64,000 bases of DNA from Phyllostachys edulis. Lineage: Eukaryota > Streptophyta > Magnoliopsida > Poales > Poaceae. The position numbers were made by a program, and so were the translations under genes. Positions 24,381 through 35,537 of this stretch are shown one piece after another. The stretch spans positions 101,004,826-101,068,825 of the forward strand of contig CM070546.1 of assembly GCA_036346405.1 (NCBI GenBank), in the 5' to 3' direction. Below the pieces are notes generated by a model. The model saw only the letters and a list, made by a program, of their open reading frames with translations, was not told where the DNA came from and did no database searches. Positions within the stretch are counted from its first letter, which is position 1. Every line of letters begins with the position of its first letter.

Positions 24381-26740
24381 TCCCCCTTACTGGACCCTGA
24401 GAAAGCTTTTGCGCAATAGCAAGAAATGCATCAAATTTAATTTTCTCTTAAAATTCAATCTTGAGAAGTTAGCCTTATCAGTGTCCATAATAAGGAATTA
24501 AGTGGCAGTGACAGCGTCCTAGAGGATCTATTGGCATCATTCAACAACCATTATTGATTCTTACACAAATTGGATAGTACGACACCATTAAATTTGCATT
24601 ACCCCATTTGAAGGGTAGTTAATTCCTAGCTGATACACACCCTGGAATAATAGTGAACCAAAATATGATGATAGTTTCGTGAAGAAAAAAAATTGAGAAA
24701 CGGTGATTATTTAGGACCATAGCTGCTGCTTCAATACATTTTATATCAATGTAATCAAGGATGGGGAACCGATCGATGGTGATGATGTTGGTCAATGATG
24801 GAGCCATTGTGAACCCAATGATCGTTGTTGAGTTTTAGTTCCAAGAATACAGACAAAATTGGGAAACATATATAATTTCCCTTAGCATTTTAAACTGCCA
24901 GGTGAACAAAAGACAAGCGAATTCTAGACTGAAGCTTATAAGCTCTAGCTAGGTAACATTTCTGCACATGCATGTCACGTGTCGAGAAAGTACCAATGCA
25001 TGAAAAGAACATCTCCTCAACAAATTTAGCTTGTTTAGCATTCTTCCACGCGTGACAAGAACCATGGAACTAGAAACTTAAAATGTTTGCCTTCAGCTGA
25101 GCCAACCATGAAAGCATGACAGGTCCTAAAAATTAACTCCGTTTTGATTCCAGCTATCAAGATCCACATCAAATCAGTCAGCATCCAATCAACCTTCATC
25201 GATCAATTTACTCAAGACATATGTTCTAGAATACTTTAATCCATCCATCGCTCGAAGTAAAGATTTGCATGTTGCAAAGCACATTTATTCTTCACGCAAA
25301 AGTATACCTTCAGAAACATTAATTGGAAACAAGGAACCAACAAATGCAACCACGCCTGCTGTAGTGCTGTTCTTTCACATGAACTTATTTATTTGTTACG
25401 ACAGATGAATCGCGCCTTGAATCAGTTTTATACTAAATTAATTGTACCGAAGACAAACCGAAAAAAAATATCTTGGGATCGCCTCTTAACTAAACAATAA
25501 TGTGCCACAAAAAAAAAATCAATATGTGATACTCATACGGTCCTACCATGCAATAAGCATGCTCGTCTTATGTCCATTTGCAGCCATGCACTCCAAGAAG
25601 TATATATGCAAAAAACAGAAACGGATCATCTGCATTAGCATGATCTAATACAGAGGAGCACAATGATTTGTATTAGGGTATTGTCTCTACGTACGATCTA
25701 AAATCAATAGTCTCAGCATCAAAGAGCACAGTAAAATATCTATAATTTTTCCCATGCTACAGTGCATACGTATTGTTTATGTAGTATTTTGCTACCGTTG
25801 CTACTGCCAAGTATTACTTACATAGACTCAACAATGTGTTATCTGCGGTACGCAGCAGAGAATCCGGATGGGTGCACGACATGACAGTTATGCTTATGCG
25901 CACCCATACAGTGTCGTTGTCCCATATCTGTCAGATTGCAGTGGATACTTAATTTCTTAGTGAGCTCTCACAAAATAGGGCTTGATGGAAGATAGGGAAT
26001 CTCATGTAGACCTGCAGCGACAGTACGTTCTAACCCTGACTTCACAGTATTGATTAGCTCAAATTGCCAATTTGATAGGCAAAAAAATATCACAAAAAAC
26101 GAAGATCACCTGACGAGATGATTAACAACCGCAGATCATAAAACGTCGTGTGATCGATCGATTTCGATGTGACAAATTAAAACACCTTCCTCGATCGTAT
26201 ATATAGTATTTAGCTCGTGCCTTACGAAATGAAACTTGGAACTAGGTTCAAGGGGTGGAAAAAAAGCTGACTCGATTTAAAATTACTTTAATTAGACTTG
26301 TTATTTGATTAAATATTAAAATTAGTCAATTTCTAATGAAATTGAATTTTACCCTGGCTCGCTCGTTAGCTCACTCATAAAAATACTTTCAATATATATA
26401 TAATAATATTAAATCAAACTATGTCAATTTCGAGAAAAACTCGATAAGACGACTACCTAGCTCGTTATCCACCCCTACTTGGAACCAGATATGAGATAGT
26501 TGGAACAAAACGTGTGGCAGAGGACATGCATGGTTGAAGTTCTAGTATTAATTCAGAAAACGAGCAGTATTTGGAATCTCAAATCCAACTAGCTTACTAG
26601 CATCTGCAATACTGGTCAGAATCGAAATTGTTCAACTGGAATATGATTAATCATATTTAACAAGAATGCATAGGAATTGAGTAAAAGGTTGGGGAAACAA
26701 GATTTTTTTTTAAAAGGCAATAATATGCACAAAGGTCGGT
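24381..26740. other. AT-rich region, nothing recognised
   Basis: No reading frame with recognisable protein motifs, no LTR pair and no TIR pair seen in 2.4 kb. It could be old, decayed repeat or true intergenic DNA. Confidence 0.4.
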
Positions 26741-28500
26741 AACAAGGCGTTTTTTTTTCATTTAATCCTTTTTTATTAATATTTTAAAGTTAACCTCTCG
26801 TCAACTTTATTTCCAATTCTGACCCCTTTGATCACGCCAAAACCCGTGGCATGGCCAAAGCGTTCTGTTATGCCACTGACCTCGGCATGGCCAAAGCTAC
26901 CACGCAAGCTCTTGTCCGCACGCAGTGCCAACATGGAGGGCATACGTGGTAGTTGTCACGCACCATACTCTTGGCATGACAAGCCTGTATTGTCACGTCA
27001 CGAGACTTGGCGTGACAGGGGGTGACATAAGTGCGGCCGCCGCTCCAGTTCTTCATTTTTCACCACGTTCTCTTCCTCTCGAGCTTCGTCTCTCCTCCCC
27101 CAAATCCATCGTCGTCGCTGCCGGCTTCCGCAGGCCCCGTCCTCCCCGACCGTCAGACCCCTCCACATCGACCTCCTGGCGGCGTCTTCATCTGCAAGAC
27201 CGCCTCCTCCCGCCTCGCCCGCTCTAGTCTCGGCTGCCCGTCATGCCGTCAGACGGCCTCCACGGCGGTCGGCGGCCTCCTTCCTGTGTGCAATGGCCTC
27301 CTCCCCGCTTGCATCTTCAGACCGGTGGAGGTAATAATTGATGACCATCTCCCTCCAGTGCGAATTTTTTGATTTGCTACTGACAAATGTGTTATTTTGT
27401 ATCGATGTGTGATTGTAGAATATGAAACCGCAAATTATTGGTCTAGAAATAATTTGTGCTGGCAATGCGTAGGGTGATTTGTGCTTGTAGAGATATGAGA
27501 AAATTTAGGTTGTGACGTGATTCTTGTTTTGAGGGTGATTTGTGTTTGCAGAGAATTAGTTTTGTACAGTAAGACAAATTCAATACTAGGATTATTCCAC
27601 TCAATTAGGTTTTAGTATCGTAATGTGCAATTAAACAAATTTAAGAAGAGGATTTAGCAGCAAGTTGTACTGCAATTAGCAGGAATGTAGAATGTCTTCC
27701 ATTGAACATTTGGACGATTTTAGGTCATAAGTAGGGGAAAAAAACCTCTAATGGTAGTATGGTCATAATATTTGAAAAGGATAAATAACTAAGGTCATGT
27801 TTCACCATTAGTCACTTGCAGAGGCACTGTTAAATTATGAAGTTTATCATATATCATTGCTAACTAAAATATTGAAACACATTTGGAGAGTCTTGCTATG
27901 CCTTATTTGGTTGAGATATTAGGAGCAAGGACGTATCACGTTGTAACCCCATTTGACAAGAATAGTCCACCTATTCAGTTGTTACATTGAGGTAATTTTG
28001 CTAGAAGGATACAATGGGATTAAATAACTACATCCAATTATCAATAGGCCTATTTGTAAGCACTTCGGCTATTGTTCATAGGATTGATGAACTAGTTCTT
28101 GATATGAGAACATACATGTAGTAGCATGAGCATTGATAAAAAATAATTTTATTTAAGTCAAATGGACAAAGAAAGGCCTAGTTCTATTAGAAACAGAAGT
28201 ACATAATGTAATACTATATGTGAAGCATGATTGAAGAACATACATGCAATAAGTATTTTTTTGCAAAATTTAGTAAATGAGATAGAATCCAGAGGGACGT
28301 TCTCGCAAGAAGATGCTAGGGTGAGGCAATAAGGTCTGGCAGAATGTTGACCACGTTCGGTGTAATGTAGTGTAGCTAGGTGTAATGAAAGAAAATGGCT
28401 CGTCAGCATTCTAAAAGAAAGCAAGTGTAATTAAAGAAATTAAATAAAGGCTGACGATGTAGAAGAATATGACTTATCTCCTTTCTGCATATCAGATTTT
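26741..28500. other. Unassigned region with GCATGAC-type repeats and a GC-rich patch
   Basis: About 26830-27020 repeats short strings such as GGCATGGCCAAAG and GGCATGACA or GGCGTGACA, which resemble the internal repeats of some grass DNA transposons. About 27040-27330 is GC-rich with overlapping open frames on the plus strand but no domain. The rest is AT-rich with nothing recognised. Confidence 0.35.
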
Positions 28501-28509
28501 TCGAACGAG

Positions 28510-28775
28510 TGGTTTGTGGCACTCCGAGCGTGCAGCTCTGACATATCTAGGAGCGAAGTCCTGAGCGTACTCAGGAATGAGTCTTGAGCGGTCCTAAACA
28601 TGTGGTTTGCACAGTCTCGAGAACGGGATCTCGAGCGTACCTGGGCACGTGGATCCAGGGTAGTGTAGGTCGCACTCAGAGGCAAACTCTGAGCGGTCCC
28701 AAACACGTGGTTTGGGTGGTCTCGAGAACGAGATCTCGAGCGTGACTGAGCACGAGAAACTCGGATAGTGTAGGA
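28510..28775. repeat. Stem-loop-rich tandem array (about 106-bp period)
   Basis: Units share GAGCGGTCC (28585 and 28691), ACGTGGTTTG and TCTCGAGAACG-GATCTCGAGCG. Within each unit almost every word is followed by its own inverse (CTCGAGAACG then GATCTCGAG; CTCAGAGGCAAACTCTGAG), so the array would fold into many small hairpins. TAGTGTAGG ends both long units. This resembles CACTA subterminal repeats, but no transposase or clean terminus was seen. Confidence 0.6.
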
Positions 28776-29150
28776 TTTAGATCTTTTTGCATCTCATTAT
28801 TTCTTGGTAAATTTAGGACCGTTTGGTAAATTGAACCTTGAGACTAACTCTTTAGAGGTTGAGGGACAACCAATAATAATAACAACAACAACAAAATTTG
28901 AAAATTTTACCGGAGCTAGGCTGGTAGCAAGTAATCAGGCAGTTACCGGTCTCTTTTTGTCTCTTCCAGTTATTTCACTTTCCTTAATGTATTGTGTTTC
29001 TTCGCTGTTCTATAAGCCTTAACGTCAGGATTTCATTAAAATTAGCACGAAAACACCTATTTCCAGCTGGAATAAACATACCGATTCATACCGGCAGGGG
29101 TAGGACTGATAAGCAACCGGTTACCGCCAGTTTTTTTTATTCTTGCAGGG
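28776..29150. other. Unassigned AT-rich spacer
   Basis: A short AAC/AAT microsatellite lies at about 28875-28895. Nothing else recognised. Confidence 0.35.
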
Positions 29151-29235
29151 GATATGCAGTTGGCTAATGGAGTCATCTTAAAGTTCACAACCAACGAGTG
29201 ACGGGTTCAAATCATGACATGCAAAGCTTTTGCAT
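29150..29235 (+). repeat. tRNA-like segment, possible SINE head
   Basis: ATGCAGTTGGCTAATGGA (about 29153) resembles a polymerase III A box and GGGTTCAAATC (about 29202) a B box, about 45 bp apart. No cloverleaf with paired acceptor ends could be drawn, so it is not called a tRNA gene. No A-tail or TSD was located. Confidence 0.35.
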
Positions 29236-29339
29236 GTTCTCGTTACAGGCTCAATCCCAAAATATTATACAAATTCTACACAAATAACACACCCAACCAC
29301 GGTTGGTGGGAGCCGAACTCTAGTCGCAGTTACCATCCT

Positions 29340-29680
29340 AACATATAAATAGAGCGAAAGTTGAGGCTCAATCACACACACCACGTCAGCCGATTGTTTT
29401 TGGCCGTTCGATCCCACACGCTCCCTCGCACTCGTCGTTCGATTTTTTTTTTATTTTACGCGCTGGCCTTCTCCCCGCTCGATCGCGCGGCCGTTCAGCG
29501 CACCCAAAGACCGCTCACTGTGTGCTGCCTTGTCCTTTACGCGTGCTTTGCTTGGCTTTCTCGCATGCAGCACCAAAGCGCGTCACAGGCCACTAGTAAA
29601 GACAAGGTGTCGCCTCGTTGGTCTAAGCGACCGTTGGCCACAAAATATGATGATTTCAAACCAAAATAAGTTAATAACTA
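29340..29680 (+). other. TATA-like site followed by a GC-rich open stretch
   Basis: TATAAATAGAGCG at 29345 is a good TATA box, and a 102-codon frame starts at 29361. The translation has no recognised domain and no good context for a start. It may be a relic LTR or gene promoter. I would not call it a gene. Confidence 0.25.
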
Positions 29681-29842
29681 CCTGAAAGGACAGCTACGTT
29701 TCATACGGATGGGGGCCCAATCTTGATGGTGTTGGCCAAACGATGGACCCACGTTAGACTAAACGATGTTGTATGCTGGACCAATTTTGTGAGGATATAT
29801 ATACCTTCGACATACTCTCCTTGGCGAACAAAAAATAATGGC

Positions 29843-29934
29843 GGATCCAACGAATAGCCAGATGAGATGCAGTGGACCAGTGGTGTACGGGTGGATCCAA
29901 CGAATAGCCAGATGAGATGCAGTGGACCAGTGGT
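29843..29934 (+). repeat. Exact 42-bp direct repeat, 50-bp period
   Basis: GGATCCAACGAATAGCCAGA and the following 22 bases occur at 29843-29884 and again at 29893-29934 with no difference seen, so the duplication is recent. Confidence 0.9.
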
Positions 29935-30039
29935 ACCGGTACGTAGGATTTAACACTGTTGGCCTGGTCTCCACAGGGATACGTCCTAATGGAACGATAG
30001 GACCTGGACACAAATCTGGGCAAGGCTAACTGCGACAAG

Positions 30040-30260
30040 GGTTTTGGATACCGGAAATATTTTTTTTACCGGGACCGGTAAGACTGAAAATTGGAAAATT
30101 TTGGTCAAAATTTTTAAATCAAAATTTTATTTTTTTTAAAAAAAATCAAATTTGAGCAAATTTAAACAAATTTGATTTTTTCGGACAAATTTTATCCAAA
30201 CCGATTTTTTTAAGAATCGGTTTATATTTCTACCGGTCCCCACAGGTATGGCCGAAATTC
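30040..30260. repeat. Foldback-like AT-rich element with ACCGG ends
   Basis: TTACCGGGACCGGTAA at about 30067 faces TACCGGTCCCCACAGGTA at about 30232 across an AT-rich core rich in AAATTTGATTTTT strings. The ends are partly inverted. It may be a MITE; the TSD was not found. Confidence 0.4.
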
Positions 30261-32340
30261 TGAACACCGAATGCGGCAACATTTGCCTACATAAACATCT
30301 TTAACCTCCCATGCAGCAGAAGCTCCGCCCCTTCACGGGGATTGTTTATGAGTTTCTACCAACCGTCTAGGGTAGCCGGGAGGTGGCCAATACTATTATA
30401 TACCAAAATATTGCACTTTTTTAAGACTGAAAGATAGCATTTGTGTTTGTGCATCAGTGCATGGTTGGATTCATTGGTGTGTGTGTTTTTGTTGCTGAGA
30501 GCTGCGGCGCATGGATATTTCTTTAGGGCCTAGTGCGCCGAGCGCTCGAGCCGGGAGGCGCCGAAGCGGAGACGCGCGCGCACTGCAGCTCCAAAAGAAA
30601 AGAAAAAAAGTCCAGCAACGAGAGAGGGCCACGATATCAGGCACCCCTGCCTTCAACGCGTGGCCCATCTCATTCGGACCCTCTAATTGGAAATTGTCCA
30701 GCAAGCGGAGACACGCCCTCAGCCGCTGAGTTGCAATTGCATGGTGTGGCATCAGGGCAGACCCTCGGTGGTTTATGGGTGTTCACTTGAACACCTAAAT
30801 CTTTTGATGAAACACCTCGTATATAGTAGGTATACTATGCATTCTATATATTATAGTTGGGATTCCCAACAAAAATGTCATGCTATGTCATCCTCTTATT
30901 TTCGACCATTCGATCTTGCTCCTAATGTATACTAATCGTTGGATCCGTTTGTTCCCCACTGAGACAAACCTAACTAGATCCTTTGAGAAACATTCAAATT
31001 TTTCATCGTGCCTCACTCGTCCATTTTGTTTACAATCCGGCCACTGGCGCGGTCGGCCTCCTCACCCCCACCCTGCGCCTCCTCCTCCCTATGGGCTCCC
31101 CTCCTTTCACCTCCGTCTCCATCTGTGCCTCATCTTCGTGCACTGTCGCGGCATTGCGCCTCCCCTCCCTTCCCTGGCACCACCGCCTTCTTTCCTCCCT
31201 CCCTTCCCCTCCTCCCACACCCTCCAGCCATCATCTCCTCCTCTCCCGTGCTGCTGCACCCTTCCCTAGCCGCCTCTCTCTGCCCACGTCGCCTCTGTGT
31301 CCTCCCCACTAGCGCCATTGCAGTCTTGCCCCCTTCACAAGGCCATGACGCACGCCAATGGAGGCTATGGAGAATGAAAACTTAGATGACTAGGCTACGC
31401 CTTCCAAACGATTGCCTGTGGTAAACCGTGCGGTCTACCTTACTGCTTTGCTTCCTCTGTATTTTGTTTGTTGGCTTTATGCCCCTTTTGTAAAAGACTT
31501 TAATTATTTTCAATGTATGACGTTTTATGGTTATGCTATCCACTTTTGTTGACTGTGTATACTAGCTATTTCTGGACTAGTGTATGAAGCACAGAGAATT
31601 CAGGATCCTTCGCTCCCGAGTTCGACAACTATTGTGGACTTAAGGACCTTTGGTTCAAAGGTGGGCTTTGAGACTGTTTTCGTATATTCTGCGGATGGAG
31701 GTAAGTCAGTAAAACGTGGGTATCAGGTTTTAACATTGCTGGGTAATGAGACCCACGGAAGGTGAGATGGTACAACTAGCTTAGGTTAGTCGGGGAGCCT
31801 CAGTGACCTTCGTGAAATCTGACAGCAACCTTCTATACTCTAACTTCTATTTATTGCTCTTGATTTGGATTGCTAATCATTTTCTGCATTTCTTGGCGAG
31901 CGATGGAAATGGATCGAGGGACGGTTCAATAGACTGAAGATCAATGGATGAGGATACAAGGAGGGCTTCAGTGGTATGAATGCAGCAGTTTCATTTATAT
32001 TCTTTTGTAACGTACTCAAAGCGGTAACAAGCACATTTTAATTTGTTGTAATTAATTCTTATAATAATTCTGAGTTTGTATTAATGTTTCTAAATTTGGC
32101 TTGTATGGAATTCGTATTGCAATTCGAGATGTACTTTAGTGTAGAACGTTCAGGTGTAATTTATGTTACTGCACTCCTAATGTGTAAGTTTATATGGTGA
32201 ATCGTGTTGATGGTGTTTGATGTATATCTTTTATGTTCGTTACGGCGATTAAATCTCATTTTTAATTATTCGTATTTCAATTACTGTTAATTACCAATTA
32301 ACGATGCTAAATCTAGGTTTAGGTTTTTCGAGTTCTCACA
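30261..32340. other. Unassigned region with CT-rich exon-like patch
   Basis: About 30510-30760 and 31020-31385 are GC- or CT-rich with overlapping frames lacking motifs. About 31430-32340 reads like the non-coding tail of an LTR (long T-rich stretches and a short frame at 31580-31765 of unknown identity), but no partner copy exists in the window. Confidence 0.3.
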
Positions 32341-32900
32341 GACATGGCCAAATGGGCAGCCCAGCATAGTCCGACACTAGCCCGTTAAGGCACGGTTCGA
32401 CTGGCCCTACTAGCTAAACGGGTCGTGCCGGCCCGTGTGCTTAGCCGTCGACCCAAGCATGGTACACCGAGTTCACGGGCTATGTCGTGCCTGCTCATGC
32501 ATGATCAGCCCGACCGGCCAAAGTCGGCTTGTTTAGCCCATCTAGAAAAAAATGTGCCCTCCGCCACGCGCCGCCGTCGCCTCCTCCTCCTCCGCGCGCG
32601 TTGCCGCTGCCTCCTCCTCCTCTGTCGTGCGCCATCGCTCCCTCCTCCTTCGCCGCCACGTACCACCTCCTCCTCTGCCTCACGCCGCCATCGCCGTCAC
32701 GGGAGTAGCCTCCTCCTCCGTCGCACGACGTGCCGTGCTTGGGGCGAGCCATGCTAAGCGTGGTACTGTGCATGCCATGTCAGGTCGGCCCAGTGACCCA
32801 AGCATGTCACGACCCGTTTATGTGTCGGGCCATGCCTAGGCCGGACCAACAGTACCGCGCCTTGGGTCGGTCCGGCCGGCACATCCCATTTGGTCACCTC
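32341..32900. mobile_element. TIR element with GC-rich core
   Basis: The left end (TGGCCAAATGGGC) is inverted at the right end (CCCATTTGGTCACC). Further in, strings of the GGCCCG and GTCGGGCC type are also inverted between the halves. The core, 32550-32720, is a TCC/GCC-rich pyrimidine tract like that of the element at 2588-3568. No transposase. No TSD was recognised, so the class is open. Confidence 0.55.
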
Positions 32901-33067
32901 TACCTCTCCCTTCCTCTTCTCTCTATCTCTCCCTTTCTTGACTCATCTTCTTCTCGCGCGGTTGCAATGCCTCTCCCTCGTGGGAGCCGCACCCTTCCAC
33001 AATTTGCCTCATCGCTACGCCACAAGCCTTGGCCGACCGCAGATCGGTGAGCAGCTCCATTGCCTCG

Positions 33068-33330
33068 CACTCTCGCAGTAAAAGGTAATCACGATAGCTT
33101 TAAAAGCGTAACGCAGACGGTTTCGTGAACCGTCTGAGTTTTCTAGGTCAATAATGACATGATGTCATCACAAACGATTATTAAGTCAGAACCGTCTGTG
33201 ATAGTTGACTATTAGAATCCAAGTGCTTGTAGAATCCTCCTAAGTTAATAACCATTAGTAATGACATGTGGTCATTACAGACGGTTATTAACTCAAAACC
33301 TTCTGTGAAGCAAATCCTCCAAGTGCTTGT
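33068..33330. repeat. CACTA-like subterminal repeats (left block)
   Basis: Short inverted motifs of the type CAGACGGTTTCGTGAACCGTCTG recur, with a duplicated string AAGTGCTTGTAGAATCCTCC at about 33220 and 33317 that reappears inverted at about 33700. The motif ACAGACGGTT is shared with 40040-40160 and 45440-45620. A possible terminus CACTCTCGCAG lies at 33068 but matches the right end poorly. Confidence 0.5.
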
Positions 33331-35537
33331 AGAATCCTCCTAAACCGGCTTCATAGAATTGCCAGTCTCATATATGGTAATGTAAAATTATTAAAATATA
33401 AATGCATAACACTATGTCAATGTTCTTAAGCAAAAGCATTTCCCTTTGTCTGTGTAACCGTGTTCATGCCAGTCAAATTCTCCTCCCTTGCGTCCTAGGG
33501 TCCTACCATTTTATTCCTGATCTCTTCTCTCTATATATAGTTTGTAGTCCCTTGTTAGCTAACTTGAGGCCTGAATTGAGCTAGATAGCTCACTCGTTGG
33601 GCGTTCATCCTAAACGTGCATGTGAACTATGGCCTACTTTATCGAACCTGACACACTGGAGTGTGTGACTTGCTTCATTCCACGGTAGCCCAAGTTTAGG
33701 TGGATTCTACAAGCACTTGGAGGATTTGCAAATCAAATAATCAACTAATCACAATCCAATGGAATTTCTAGATAATAGCGTAATATAAATGATAAATCAT
33801 TGGAACTAAATCAACCAATTCTTACTGTAATACCTCGAATATCATTTAGAGATAATATTATTCGGGAGAGGGAAATTAATTAAATTTAGTTTTTTGGGGG
33901 AATTTTGGATCTTGGGCTTCCGGCCTAAGCCAGTGCAGCCTGGTGGGCCGGCCATAAGTGGGCCAAGAGGGGGGCACCCAAAACCCCAAACCCTAGTAGC
34001 CCCCTCCCCCTTACCCCTTAGGCTGACTCCCTCCCTCCCCTTTTCCACCTTGGCCGCCGCCCCTCCCTGCTCTTTTGCGCTGCCCCTCCCTGCTCCATTG
34101 CACTGTCCCTATCCCAGAGCCAGAGCTGCTACCTCTCCTCCTCCCCTGACATCTCCTTGTGGTCGCCAACTCTTGCGGTGTGGCTACCAATGGAAGAAGA
34201 AGGGAGAAGAAGAGAGGAAAAGGGAAAGGAAGAGGAAGAAGGTGGAGGGTGATCTTCGCGAGAGGTTTCAGTGAAGTCCAGTAAGATTTCGTGGGTAATT
34301 TCACCTTCCCCAATAGTTTTAGTAGATCTTTCTTATGCGTTTCGTCGTCAGAAGTTATTCTGTGCATGCTGTTATAGATCAATCGTTCTGCTGATCTGTT
34401 GACACACGAAATTGAGTTAGTTCTATGAAGATTCAGAGTTTAGGATCTCCTGGAGTTAGGTGGGGAATTTTGTTAGATTTCCAGAAAGTATTAATTCATA
34501 ATTTTGGGATGAACTATTAATTAGTTATGAATTTTATAAGTCTAGATGCTTAATCAGTCTCAAGATTCGGGCAACGAATGTAGTTCTGTGAATTAGAGTT
34601 TGGAGATTGCCGAATTTGGTCAGTTGATATCCATGAGTTATGTATATAACTTTATGATGATTCCAGAAAGATAAAGTTCATAAATTTTGGACGGTTATAA
34701 CGAAAGTTATGAATTTTGGAATTTAATGCTGTAATCTGTCGTTCTATTGTGGACAGTAGAGAAATACTTGGTTGTTTGCAGCCTTTGTTGCATAGTGGGG
34801 ATAATTGTGATAATTTTATTAAGAAAGCTAGTTTTCTATATTTTCCAGAGAGTCCTAGAACAATGGGTTTGGATGCACCAAATAAAAGTTATGAAATTCC
34901 CAAGTCAGAAACACCGAAGATGATAGAACGGTCTTTAGGGTTAAAAATAAAGGCCTAGATGAGATAATTCGATCTTTTGTTCACATGAGAAGCTGTAGCT
35001 TTTATTGTGTAGATTCTAGGAAAATTGGATTCATGAGTTTTGGAGTTTTGACTCAAAAGTTACGGATTTTTCTTTGATAGCTGTCTGTTTGGACAGATTT
35101 GGGATTTGGGAGTGTATCGGTTAATTTTCGGGTTTCGATTAGGAACGATCAATTTCGTTTTGTTCCATTGATATGCTATGCACTTTTGAATGGTATACTT
35201 AGTGTATTTACGATTGCCAGGTGGTGGTGAGCACTGGGGCTAGAGCTTTCTCATCGTTGTCTTCCGTCTCACGATTGAGGCAAGTGCAAGCAGTGTAGAA
35301 TGAATTACGATATTTCATTCATGTCAAATGCCATGGTTTACTTATGAAGTTTTATGTTTTGATAACATCGCTGAATGTTACATTATCATGATGGGTTGAG
35401 AATGCAGAGTTCAACTTGCATCATGGCATCCATTCTTGAATCTTGATCTACGTGGTAGCCAAGAGTTGTTTCTTTTGTGGTCCCCGTCATACATTAGACG
35501 GGCATGAGATCCCCGTCATGTATTGGACGGGCTTGGG

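Noticed and set aside
24619..24807. Short minus-strand frame in AT-rich DNA
   Set aside because: No motif, no conserved start context and typical chance length.
28510..28775. CRISPR-like array
   Set aside because: Units are stem-loop words without unique spacers, in a plant nuclear context.
29150..29235. A functional tRNA gene
   Set aside because: A- and B-box-like words are present but no acceptor stem or complete cloverleaf can be formed.
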